This document shows, piece by piece, positions 34,929 through 45,160 of a stretch of 64,000 nt of DNA. The DNA lies in contig NC_063172.1 of the NCBI RefSeq assembly GCF_023159225.1, positions 47,595,068-47,659,067 of the forward strand, written 5' to 3'. Under the pieces are notes generated by a model. It did no database searches and was not told where the DNA came from. It was given only the letters and a program-made list of their open reading frames with translations. The translations under genes and the position numbers were made by a program. The DNA is from Perognathus longimembris pacificus (Eukaryota > Chordata > Mammalia > Rodentia > Heteromyidae). Position 1 is the first letter of the stretch. Each line of letters opens with the position of its first letter.

Positions 34929-35879
34929 CTAGAGACAGATGGCGGTTCTGGCTAAAAGCCAAAGCCAGCGAAATGAATTACATTGCTGAATAACTGTACA
35001 CCATTGATTCTGCCACTTGTTGCTGCATTTTTTTAAAGGAATAAAAAAGCCCCAGTGTATGATGGAATTCCTTTATTCATCATGTGTGTAGTAGATAACT
35101 TTCACACATGACTCAATCATGACAAAGGTGTGCTCTGGGTGTCTTGGATAGGTGCATAGGTGGGAATGAATATGGTCGTGTGCGGCTATGCCCAAGAAGG
35201 CAAACGTCAATGTGTTTGTGTGCATATGTGTGTGAGAGAAAGGAAAAAAAAATCCCTGCAATCCAGCCATTTTTGTTTAATGAAGAATGGAAGACTGGCA
35301 TTCAGAGATGTGGTTATGTGCTGCATATTAATGTGTACTCACCAGACCTCCTCCCCCACTTTAGAGATGAGTGGCATAGGACTGAACCCTTTATAGATCA
35401 ACCACGTGGGAGAAGAAACTCATGCGAGAGCATAGTGTCTTGAAATCCACATATGTGGCACAAGGAATTCTGCAGAGGAACAAGTTGCTCTCTGACAACA
35501 AGAAGAAAATCTAGTCCCAGGGATAGGATGTTTGGGTGTTTGTTTTTTTTTTTTTTTGTTTTGTTTTGTTTTTTTAAAAAGAGACAGCCCATCTCTGCAG
35601 ATTGTTCAATAAATGCCTCCTACCCAGGATGAAGGGAGACATTATGGGATGCCCAGGGGGCTTTGGAAATCAAATACAGTGTTTGAGTAGCACAATTTGA
35701 GGTACATTATAAAAAAAGCAATTTGAATTGCCAATGAGGCGACACATATCTGCATGCTAATTAGACCTGTGTCAAGCTTAGTCTGCAGGCTTCTAGTGAT
35801 GGGGAGGAATGTGCATGTAGCTCTACTGAGAGATTTTTTTTTCTGCATAAATTATCAGCTTTGTCCTACTGATCATTTT
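34929..35879. other. unique sequence with a T-rich run
   Basis: Contains a T/(TTTTG)n run at about 35541-35576. Several overlapping frames of 60-99 codons on both strands at 35073-35443 share the same bases and none has recognisable content. No LINE or SINE seen. Confidence 0.45.
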
Positions 35880-37330
35880 CCCAAACAAACATGAAATGCA
35901 AGATCAAAAGGCGATTCTAAAATTAAAATTATTGATTGACAAAGCCTAGATTTCAGAATCTAATTAGAGGAGGCACAAACAAAAGCTGATATTATTACTG
36001 ACTATGGCTAAGCTAGCAGCCAGATAATGCAGCGTTTGTAATTTATCTTTGTTTATGCAGCCAGGATATTAAAAATGTAATTAAAATGGTAAAATGATAT
36101 GATCAGAAATAGCCACCTAGTGGCAAGTATATTATTTTAAATGGATTATAAAGGCATTGGTCTGTGCAAATAAAAAGCTTTTCTTTTTTCCGTCACAAAC
36201 CTACTATCTCATTGAGACTTTGCTAAAGCAATTTATCTTTTGCTAATAAGTTGTCTTTTGTGTTTTGTTCCATAGATAAGCAACATCATTTATAACCCTC
36301 ATTTGTGCACTAATAAACATTCAGTTATTACAGGTGGCATCTTGTTATTACAGAAGCATCTTTCATAAATTATGGTATGTTTTCATCACAAATGGAGGAA
36401 CCACAGCACCTATTCTGTACTCTAATCACACACATTAAATATTATAACAGCATGCACTTGATAACATTAGGGGGTAAGGTTGTTCTCCTTCCATGCTCTT
36501 TTATTTGAAATAGATGTGGATATCTTTGGAATTTGTCATTAATGAGCATCCTGAGCTCTGAAAATACGGTTGCAAGAAAACCTATGTGTCTACCAAGAGC
36601 TTTCTTCAACTTACTACTCTAGAAGGGATTTAGTTACTTAAAAGCAAGTAATAAGGTGATTCAAATGATTTATAGGCAATATCTTCTCTCATTTAGCAAC
36701 ATTTTGAAAGTGCCAATGAATTATTTTAGAAGCAAATTGTCTAATATAAAATTTATTAACCAAAATGCATGTGCTGTCGTCTAATTGTGGGTTTTGTAGC
36801 CAGCCGCCAGACTCAATCTTATGATTCTCTAGTAAAGCATCTGAAATGAATGATAAATACTTTCTTTAAGAAAAATGAGAGTCCTGGCTTGTGAGGTCTA
36901 CATAAGAAATACTGAATTGCATTTATTTTCTTCTTTCTTCTTCACAAAATTGCTGTGGACCTGTTCAATTCCCCTTTTTAAGAAATTCACAATTTGGGCT
37001 CCTGTCAGCAGCTCGCGAGTCTTTTGTTAGGTACACTTAAAATGCCAGATTAAATATTAATATGTGGTTAAAATTGTGCTCTTTTCAAGCCTGAAACCCT
37101 ATTAGTAAATCATGATCTGGTGACTGATGCAAGAAATTTCAATGCAGCAACAGTGCAGATTGCTTTATGTCCATCAATCTGATGGATCACTAATTTTTAG
37201 TAAATTGGGCCTTTGGAATCATAGCTTCTAGCAGATACATGTTTCTAATCAAAAGAGAATATATTCTATACAATGTGGTGTTGTATGAACTATCACAGGG
37301 AGACTTGTTTTGCCTAATCAATACTAATCT
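35880..37330. promoter_or_regulatory. candidate conserved non-coding block (enhancer-like)
   Basis: About 1.45 kb without transposons or microsatellites and with even composition. It is dense in homeodomain-type cores (TAATTA, TTAATTA and ATTA variants, for example near 35960, 36080 and 36320) and Oct/POU-like or GATA-like words, including a CTCF-like core at 36112-36124. These are the surface features of developmental enhancers in gene deserts. Conservation cannot be measured from one sequence, so this is a hypothesis. Confidence 0.35.
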
Positions 37331-39299
37331 CTGTATGAGCAATGCTCTGTTTCAAAATATAATTTTACTTGTGTTGCTAAATATCTAAAGCCAGCAAGTG
37401 GTAGTAGCTTTTGAGGACATATCAGCTCTACCAGAATCCTTTCAAATCCAGAAGTTAGCAGCTAAAAATTTCATTCTAGAGTTTCAACAGTAATTCTAAA
37501 GGTACAATTTGAGAACTGAGCTATTGACAGAATGACACACATAAGTACTGACAATAATGAGGACTTTCTTTTCTATTATTGCTGAAAATATGCTTACAAA
37601 GAAGGCGACTGCTCTTCAGAAATGACTTTTAAAACTATGGCTGGTTTCTGAAAGTGGTTAGAATCACTGCTTGATTCTTTGATCAAAAGCTTTTTCATTG
37701 GCTATATTTGTGCCAAATAGATGGGCCTTGACTCTTATATCCTTATCATATGAATTAATATATTCCAGTTTAGTATTTACCAATTACAAAGCATTTTCCT
37801 CTTGGTGGATACTGTCCAAGATTTGTTTGATACTGCTTTATCACCTTTTCTTTCATTCTCCTTTCATTTTGCAAAACATCCTCCAGCAGAGATGTAATAA
37901 GAAATTTAGAAGGACAAGCATAAGGGACTACTGGCTCTCCAGTACCATCAAGGCCTTAGAAATCACGAGTTTGACATTTCAAATCAACATTTAGATAATA
38001 TGGAGCTCCCTTCAGGGTCTTCACTAATTTTTCATATCTAGGGATATGAAACTCATTATTAAAAGTTGCTTGAAATGATCAAAATCAAGTGTTAAAATTA
38101 GCCAGCTATGTGGATTAAACATGGATACATTCTTCATAAATGTATTCACATATAAACTATAACTCATTTTTCTAATAAGCCTAAACCCCAAAGCTATGAG
38201 ACTCACACATTCAAAGCATTATACATTTGCTTATGTGGTCTATCTAGGGCCAATTGGGAATCAGAGACTGTTCTCTAGGCAAACAGCCAGAAAAATATTT
38301 TGTGTCCTCCTTCTCCACTTCTGATTTGATTCAATGACTCTTCTCCAAGGATGCATGAAGGAGTGTGAATCAAATCAGCTGATCCTTGTCTCCATGGCTG
38401 CGACTATATTCATTATTATTATCATGGAAAGACAATATTTTGTTTTTGTACTATTATTGCCAATGACCTCACAATTTAATTGATTAGAAAAACAAAGGGA
38501 CAAGTAAGAAAACTTTATAGTACAGTATATGTCTAACAAATTAAGAACATACCATTTATTATTCTCCACATCAAAATCCATTCTTGGGATTCATACTCCA
38601 AGAGATGTCATTGCTTTTCCTTAAAAATGTTGACTAGACTTTTACTTTATTTTCAATTGCTCTTTTGTAATGAAATATGAGGACAGGACATTGTCTATCT
38701 AGTTAAGCAAATGCACTCACTGCTATGTAGTAAGTATTAACTCTGTTTCCCAGTGTCTGAGCATGAGCAGCTCTGAGAATAAGCATAAGGTGTCAAATGT
38801 GAAAGAACCATTATATATAGTTGAGAGGTATGACAGGTAGTGTTACAGCACAAATGTCTCTCTAAGTGACATACACTTGGATTTGCTACTCCCATTGTTA
38901 GACATTTTTAGCAAGGACTCTTCAATGGCAGAAGGCATAGTGGGTCAACTTGAAGATAGCTCATTGGCAAGTTACTTCTCTTGAATTGTAAAGTACAAGT
39001 ACTCCAGGAAAATTGACTGACTTTACATCCATCAACCAGCAAGTAAGTGGATGAGCCAGAAATTATTTAAAGTTCCATTTATTACTAACATTCTATGTTT
39101 CTTTTGTTCAGATAGTTGTCCTAATGAATGAAACAATAGACTAAGCTGCATTTACAAAGAAATGTAAAATACAATGGCTTAAATATTCAGAAGATGATTC
39201 TAAATAGAATGAAGAATTCCAGATTCAGCATTAGTTCTCCAAAATCTGACAGAGACTCTGTTTCTTTCTAGTGCTCTAACAATTTCAGTTGAAGCCACT
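37331..39299. other. unique AT-rich non-coding sequence
   Basis: Still free of recognisable LINEs or SINEs. A 98-codon frame at 37698-37994 starts at an ATG but lacks any domain I recognise and has no splice or regulatory support. Confidence 0.45.
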
Positions 39300-39604
39300 T
39301 CTTCATTGGAAATGGAAAGACTTGGAAAAAAAGAAATGAAGTAAGCCTCCAAAATATAGGTTTCATGGTTTCTCTTGTTTGTAGTAATTACAATGTGCCT
39401 ATAAATCTACAAGTAAACACAATGGATGGTAAAAGACAAAAAATTACATTTGGACATGATAAATTAAACAGGACTCTAAACATTTGCATGGTGAGACCAA
39501 AGGAAGATAGTATTAGGAGAGGATCATAAAGGCTCAATAGTTATGTGAGTATAATCATGTAAAATGATGTTTATTGAAATGAACTCCAAGATATGGAAAC
39601 AAGA
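39300..39604 (+). mobile_element. LINE-1, sense, part left of the retrocopy
   Basis: 'aaatggaaagacttggaaaa', 'acaatgtgcctataaatctac', 'gactctaaacatttgcatgg' and 'gaactccaagatatggaaac' are the ORF2 end and 3' UTR start seen in the L1 copies at 9320 and 22990. The same L1 resumes at 41940, so the 2.3 kb between the parts was inserted later. Confidence 0.85.
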
Positions 39605-40815
39605 ATATTTTCTGGGAATTTAGAAATGGTGAGCCCCAATCCCGCCCAGCTGCTTTGTATCCAGCATGGACAGGAAGGAAGTAAATGACCCTGTTACAGC
39701 TATTACTGGTGCTGAGACCAAAGAGGTGTAGGACAAGTCCATTGAGAAATGGAGAGGGGCCCTCTGGAGGAGGTGTCTGAACTGGCCCCTCAATGAGATC
39801 CTCAAAGCATCATAGGCTGGAGAATGGCTTCAAGGCAGGCCTCAGAGACAGAGACTTTGAGGAAAAGTCCTGTCTAGGAGCTTGAATTTCTACTAATTAA
39901 TTGTCATCAGAAGGTGGTGTGATCAGCTTGTACAGTAAGATGTTCCCCTCAGATGCAGGTGGATCAGAGGTCAAGACGGGCTACATGAGAACTCATGAAA
40001 AGATGACTGCCGTGTTTCACGAAGGGCTAATGAAGACTTGAGACAGTGACCTCAAGACAGAGTCATACAGAACAGAAATCCACTTCCTTGTCAGGCAATT
40101 AACAATGTGCCCCCAATACCTTTGAAAGGAAGACACACTTGCGAGCAGTAGCAAGGCCTTTCTTTCTGGGAGCTGGTGTTCTAAGGGCAAGGACAGGAGC
40201 AGGAGGCTTTGATGATTCTCCACGGCCCACAGCATGGGGAGCCCTTTGTGAATTCAGAGGGGACCAAAGGAAATGGCTCACAAGGAAGGACTAGGTGCTC
40301 TGCTTAGACATTCTGTTAAGGACCATCAGCAAATTGTTTTCAAACAGAAGGAACTGATGTGGAGGAGGAAAAAAGGACCCTTGTCCCAGCCTCCACAGCC
40401 CAGCTAGAACTAGGGTGTTTCTGCAGCTGTAAACCACGGTTTAAACAGACCCTGGCTTTCTTCTTCTCTCTGTTCACTAGTGAGAAGCTGGGAGATGGAA
40501 GGGGCTCACCATGGTCAGGTAGTGATACTCAGAAGGTGTTCCTAGGCTCAGCAATGACTTCTCTGTGTTCATCCCCATGAGCATGCAGTAGAAGATGTGA
40601 TAGTTGCGTTCCTCTGGAGCCTGGGAAGGAAGATATTCACAGAGATTGTAAGCAAGACTGCTGAGGTCACTAGGCTTTTGGGGCTGTCATGACTTCAACT
40701 CTAAGTTCTCCTACCCAGGTTTGTCTCAAGCATTAGTGCAAGAGCCAGATTTTATCCTTGACCTGGGCATGTCACATGTCCTGCATGTCTGGGAAGTGTA
40801 TGGAGGTGGGGTGAG

Positions 40816-41178
40816 GGGTTCTGGTACTGGAGTTTGAACTCAGGGCCTTGTGCTCTTGCTTAGCATTTTTGCTCAAGGCTGGTGTTCTTTTTTTTTTCTT
40901 TTAGTTCTTCTTTTATTGTCAAATTGACGTAGAGAGAGGTTACAGTTTCATACGTTAGGCATTGGATACATTTCTTGTACTGTTTGTACTTCCTCGTTTT
41001 CCCCTCAAGGATGATGTTCTACCACTTGAGCCACACCACCACTGCCAGCTTTGTACTGGTTTACTGGACATAGAGTCTCCAGGATTTTTTGGCTTTGTTT
41101 AGCTTTGAACCTCTAGCCCCAGAATTCAGCCTATCAGTATCTAGGAATACAGACATGAGCCACCAGTGCCTGGCTGTG
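40816..41178 (-). mobile_element. 7SL-Geo SINE, antisense, split by an L1 tail
   Basis: The antisense Geo half starts at 'gttctggtactggagtttg' and is interrupted at 40889-41003. It resumes with 'ctaccacttgagccacacc' and runs into the antisense 7SL-like head ('gaatacagacatgagccacc', 'agtgcctggct'). It lies within the retrocopy, either as part of the parent 3' UTR or as a later insertion. Confidence 0.82.
40872..41020 (-). mobile_element. 115-bp LINE-1 3' tail insertion with 17-bp target-site duplication
   Basis: The antisense L1 tail (40889-41003: T-rich, 'ttttattgtcaaattgacg', 'gaggttacagtttcatacg', C-rich end) is flanked by ctcaaggctggtgttct (40872-40888) and ctcaaggatgatgttct (41004-41020), matching at 15 of 17 bases. 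It is inserted inside a Geo half. Confidence 0.88.
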
Positions 41179-41334
41179 TCTGGTCATTTGATCATACCTC
41201 CTAGCATGGAAGCTGTCATGCACAAAGCCACCTGAGGCTTTCTGACTCCCCATCCCATGTGCTTTACAACTACTTCAGTGACTTCCTGGAGAGCTGATGC
41301 ACATAGACCTATATGGACCATCTGGGATGTCCCT

Positions 41335-41519
41335 TAGCACTTTTGCTCAAAGCTAGTGCTGTACCACTTGAGCCACAGCTCCACTTTGGCTTTTTGGTGG
41401 TTCACTGGAGGTAAGAGTCTCACAGACTTTCCTGAGGAGGATGGCTTCAAACCATAATCCCAAGATCTCATCTTTCCTGTGCAGCTAAGATTACAGACGT
41501 GAGCCACCAGTGCCCAGCT
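41335..41519 (-). mobile_element. 7SL-Geo SINE, antisense
   Basis: 'gctcaaagctagtgctgtac', 'ccacttgagccacagctcca' (Geo) lead through 'tttggtggttcactggagg' to 'gattacagacgtgagccacc', 'agtgcccagct' (7SL-like head). The Geo 3' end is truncated. Confidence 0.85.
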
Positions 41520-41706
41520 GTCCCTTGGAGGTTTTTTTTTGCCCAAATTTTGCACTTGAGCTACAGCTCTGCTTCTGGCTTTTTGGTGGTTAACTGGGGA
41601 TATGAGTCTCATGGACTTTCTTGCCCAGACTGGCTTCACACTACAAACCTCAGATCTCCGCCCCGAGTAGTTAGGATTAAGTGTATGAGTTACCAGCACT
41701 TGGCTT
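41520..41706 (-). mobile_element. 7SL-Geo SINE, antisense, tandem to the previous one
   Basis: After a short T run (41532-41540) come 'cacttgagctacagctctgc' (Geo), 'tggtggttaactggggata' and the head ('gatctccgccccgagtagtt', 'gtatgagttaccagcacttgg'). It is the third antisense 7SL-Geo in about 900 bp. Confidence 0.82.
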
Positions 41707-41939
41707 TGTAATTTTAAAACTAGGTATTAATGTATCCCTACTGTACAAATTCAAACCATCTGAAATGTATAGTGCTATGAGAGTTCTTTCCACCTTGCCT
41801 GGCTCCTCCTCAAAATTTCCCCTTTCCTCCCCAGAAACCCTGGAAGGTCTGTGTTCCTTCCAGACATCTTCAATCATTCTTTTCTTTTATAAAATGTTTT
41901 ATATAAAACAAAAACAAAAAAAAAGAAATGGAAACAAGA

Positions 41940-42290
41940 GGTTTTTACTTTATTGTTTTATTTGTTCTTTTCCCCCTCTTCTGTCACTGTTTTTGATTTC
42001 TGTACTTTTTGACTTGTATCTATGGTTATCTGTTTTGGAGAGGGTAAGGATGAGCAAACAATGGTGGGAAAGGGATGAGCAAATGCAGTAGTGATACTCA
42101 CTACATACTACATTGAAAATGAACTATACAACTTGTGGGGAAGGGGGATAAGAGGCAAAACACTGGGAGAAAACAAGGGAAGAGGTGAGTCTGTTCAAAA
42201 AGAAATGTACTTGTTCCTTACCTATAAAATTGTAACCTATTCATATCTCACCATTACTATAAAACAAATAAAAACTATTTAACTGAAAAA
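41940..42290 (+). mobile_element. LINE-1 3' UTR, sense, part right of the retrocopy
   Basis: It continues the L1 from 39604: T-rich sequence, 'ggagagggtaaggatgagca', 'gaaaatgaactatacaactt', a purine-rich block, then 'aaaaagaaatgtacttgttc' and the 3' end 'tcatatctcaccattac'. It matches the 3' end of the L1 at 22575-23578. Confidence 0.85.
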
Positions 42291-42420
42291 CAACAACAAT
42301 TTTTTTTAAAAAAGAGAATAAACTATCTCTGCATTACATTGGTAGAAACGTGGAGAGGATGAAAAGACATAAAAGTTTACATTGTCACACCTATTTTGGG
42401 GGCAATTCTAAAATATAGAG

Positions 42421-42531
42421 GGCTTAGAAATAGTAATTCATACCTATTATACTAGCTACTTAGGAAGCTGAGATCTTAGATGACCAAAGCCAGTCTGAGC
42501 AAAATGTCTATCACACTTAATTCCAGCTAAT

Positions 42532-42580
<49 letters not shown>

Positions 42581-42660
42581 GCCGGAATTGGAAAAGTATC
42601 TAAAGTGAACTGAAGTGAAAAAGCTAAGGGAAAACACTCAAACTCTGAGTTCAATTACTC
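42421..42660 (+). mobile_element. 7SL-Geo SINE, sense, with internal (CA)n
   Basis: The 7SL-like head (ctattatactagctacttagg, aagctgagatcttagatgac, 'aaagccagtctgagcaaaat') is followed by a (CA)n tract at 42542-42575 in the linker. A diverged Geo half comes next ('gtgaaaaagctaagggaaaa', 'ctcaaactctgagttcaat'). Confidence 0.72.
42542..42575. repeat. (CA)n microsatellite
   Basis: Seventeen CA units inside the SINE linker. Confidence 0.95.
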
Positions 42661-42860
42661 ATACCAATGGACATACACATGCACAACTACATAATATATT
42701 ATATATACTATAATATGGTAATACACATCATATACATACACATACACTATGTACACTATATACATAAACTATATATGGTAACAAACAATACATATATTGC
42801 TTATGGTAGCTTACATACACACTATATATACATAGTGTGTGTACATGTGTGTTGTGCATG
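42661..42860. repeat. TA/CA-rich low-complexity sequence
   Basis: Irregular alternation of TATA, ACAT and TACA words. The 105-codon frame starting at 42667 encodes mainly Ile/Tyr/His from these repeats. Confidence 0.8.
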
Positions 42861-44037
42861 TGAATGTGTGATACCATATGCAATTAATGGGAGAAACAAG
42901 AGAATAAAAATCATTGTTTCTAACTTCTTTAAAAATTCTTTCTCTTCTGAACCATATGTTTTATTTTGTTTCTCTAACTCTTAAAATTCTAGCTCTATTT
43001 GGCATTGGAAAGGGACCTTTAGATTACACTATTACTGAAAATATTTATTCTATCTTTAAAACACTAATGCTTCTTCTATTTAAGTAAGAGAAATATAGAA
43101 TTTGGTAACCATGTATGTACAAAATAATTTCATATGGATGCAAATGTTTCCAACTTAAAATACTTTATCCAGAAACTTGACAAGGTCTCATGCAAGAGAG
43201 AAATATATTCTTTATTTAGACAATAATATTTTATCAAAATAGTTGATTCAAATTTACATTCATTAAAATTGTAGTTGAACTTGTGTATTTGCCTACCCAA
43301 GATGTTTGAAATATGCTTAGTTGAATTGATCATTTACTTTATATTACCACTTTACATTATAGTCCATTTCAAATGAATTGAAATGAAATAAAATAAAAAA
43401 TTCAGTCCCTTCAATGCACTAGGCCTAATTTAAGTTCCTAAAGGCCTGTGGTGGCCAGTCATCGCTGACCTAAACCCTCTGCTCTAAGCTGTATAGGGAT
43501 GATAAGCAGCTATGGCAACTCTTCTATCAAGACACATCAGAGAGATTAAAATAAATCTCTTTTTAAAATTGATCAAGACATTAAAGTTTATCAATAGAGA
43601 TAAATCTTTTCTGTGACATTCAGAAGCTCTTATTTGTCATTTCTTACTATTAATTTAATTTGAAAATTTTTTTATGCATAGACCAATTGTGAACAAAATA
43701 GCTATTTTAAGTTCTTCTCTATGTAAAGAGCCAAAATGACAGTGTTTACTCTATAAGGTATTGTATGACTGTAGTGAAAAGAGATAATGACAGGAGTATA
43801 AGACTCAATTGATAAATACTGGAGTATATTTGCATGAGATAATGCTTAACTCATAGCATACAAATTACAGACATTATTATTCACATGATAAACACTGAGT
43901 CTTGCTTGTTTTAAGTAATTTTCTCATAAGTGCATAAGAAATATCTCTCAAGTAATACAAGTTTGTCATATTTGTTATGAAGACAAAACAAAACATGTCC
44001 TAGCAGAAGAAAGATATTTTCAGATACACTCCATTAC

Positions 44038-44038
<1 letters not shown>
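42861..44038. other. unique AT-rich non-coding sequence
   Basis: No firm element. 'gagataatgcttaactcatag' near 43838 weakly recalls a MIR 3' part. Confidence 0.45.

Positions 44039-44087
<49 letters not shown>
44039..44087. repeat. (ATCT)n tetranucleotide microsatellite
   Basis: Twelve near-perfect ATCT units, likely length-polymorphic. Confidence 0.97.
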
Positions 44088-44345
44088 CAATTATTGTAAG
44101 TAATTAGAAGTGAAACCTACTGTTGAATTTATCTCTTGAGAGAATTATTCTTTATTAATTCCTGGTGCTGTCAGTCAAGGCAATACATTTTGCATATATT
44201 TAAGACAATTCTTACCTTGATGCATGTAAGTAGAAAGATTATGGCATAGTAAAGTATGGGAAATACAAATTGTTATCTGTAGTGCATGTGACCAAAACAT
44301 TTTCTTTGACATTTTGAACAAATGTTACCTTGAACCATTCGCTCA
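44088..44345. other. unique AT-rich sequence
   Basis: Nothing recognised. Confidence 0.5.
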
Positions 44346-44491
44346 CACCTATAACTCTTTTTTTAATTAAATTTTATTGATAAGGTGATGTACAGAGAGG
44401 GTATAGTTACATAATAAGGTAGTGTGAATACATTTCTTGTCATATTTGTTACACCCTCCTTCATTTTTCTTTCCCTTCACCAATAACTCTT
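44346..44491 (-). mobile_element. 118-bp LINE-1 3' tail insertion with 14-bp target-site duplication
   Basis: The antisense L1 end at 44360-44477 ('aattttattgataaggtgatg', 'gagggtatagttacataat', 'gtgaatacatttcttgtcat', C/T-rich end) lies between cacctataactctt (44346-44359) and caccaataactctt (44478-44491), with one mismatch. Confidence 0.88.
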
Positions 44492-44653
44492 GATACTTGA
44501 AGGCTGAAAATTTCAGGACATTCTGGGCAGAAAAGTCCTTATGATCCTTCTAAAAGAAGAGTTGGAAATGGTAGTATGCCCATATTTTCCTAACTCCATG
44601 GGAAACCAAGATAGGGAGGAAACCCTGTCTCCAAAATAATGAACATAAATTAG

Positions 44654-44733
44654 GGCTGGAGACATGGCCCTGTGTAAGAGCACCTGCTTAGCAAGCAGTT
44701 GGACATGAGTTCAAATCACAGTACTTCAAATAG
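44654..44733 (+). mobile_element. tRNA-type (ID-like) SINE, sense
   Basis: 'agggctggagacatggccct', 'gagcacctgcttagcaagca' and 'gagttcaaatcacagtac' are an ID-like head with A-box and B-box-like segments. The purine tract that follows starts in its A-rich tail. Confidence 0.75.
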
Positions 44734-44868
44734 AAAGAAAGGAAAGAGAGAGAAAAAGTGAGAGAGAGACAGAGGCAAACACAGAGAGAGGAGAGAGGAG
44801 AGAAAGAGGGAAAGAGAAAGAAAGAAAGAAAGAAAGAGAGAGAAAGGAAGGAAGGAAGGAAGGAAGGA

Positions 44869-44928
<60 letters not shown>

Positions 44929-44969
44929 AAAAGAAAGAAAGAAAGACAGAAATGAAGAAAGAAAGAAAG
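44734..44969. repeat. 236-bp purine tract, (GAAA)n/(GGAA)n
   Basis: GAGA units give way to GAAA, then GGAA, then about 16 GAAA units. It lies exactly between an ID-like SINE and a 7SL-Geo SINE. The open frame within it encodes only Lys/Glu/Arg repeats. Confidence 0.95.
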
Positions 44970-45160
44970 ATCTGTAATCCTAGTTACTCAGGAGGCTGAG
45001 ATCTAAGCATAGTGTTTGGAAACCAGCCCCAAGCCAGAAGTGGTGCTCTGGCTCAAAGTTGTTGATCTGTAGCCTTGACTGAAAAGGCTGAGGGACAGCA
45101 TTCAGGCCCTAAACAAATTCAAGCCCCATGACTGACAAAAATATTAAAAAATAGTACCTA
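44970..45160 (+). mobile_element. 7SL-Geo SINE, sense
   Basis: The head is clear ('tctgtaatcctagttactca', 'ggaggctgagatctaagcat'), and the Geo half follows ('ccagaagtggtgctctggct', 'cagcattcaggccctaaac', 'agccccatgactgac') with an A-rich tail. The linker between the halves is shortened. Confidence 0.87.

Larger units (their letters stand above)
39605..41922 (+). pseudogene. poly(A)-tailed retrocopy of an unidentified transcript
   Basis: This 2.3-kb insert splits an L1. It ends in an A-rich tail (41908-41922, aaacaaaaacaaaaaaaaa type). It is flanked by a 17-bp target-site duplication with one mismatch, aagatatggaaacaaga (39588-39604) and aagaaatggaaacaaga (41923-41939), both L1 sequence. The 5' 1.2 kb (39605-40815) is far more GC-rich than the region. 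An ATG at about 39656 opens a short frame (starting MDRKEVNDP) that meets a stop after 21 codons. Other frames stay partly open between stops, as in a decayed coding copy. The 3' part carries three antisense SINEs and resembles a 3' UTR. I do not recognise the parent gene. It could also be a retroposed non-coding RNA. Confidence 0.72.

Noticed and set aside
37698..37994. 98-codon frame in the transposon-free block
   Set aside because: The peptide is dominated by AT-codon residues without motifs, and no splice or start context supports it. Kept only as unique sequence.
41334..41699. 121-codon minus-strand frame
   Set aside because: It reads along two tandem 7SL-Geo SINEs in sense orientation. 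The repeated 'SGKSVRLLPPVNHQK'-like words reflect the SINE repeat.
41681..42091. 136-codon open frame, the longest in the window
   Set aside because: It starts in a SINE end, crosses the retrocopy's 3' end, its A-rich tail and the target-site duplication, and ends in L1 3' UTR. No single transcript history would make it a protein.
42667..42984. 105-codon frame rich in Ile, Tyr and His
   Set aside because: Its first two thirds translate TA/CA low-complexity repeats.
44039..44087. Regularly repeated unit that could suggest an array
   Set aside because: Simple (ATCT)n microsatellite with no spacers. Not CRISPR, and the genome is mammalian.
44758..44955. Lys/Glu/Arg-rich 65-codon frame
   Set aside because: Translation of the GAAA/GGAA microsatellite.
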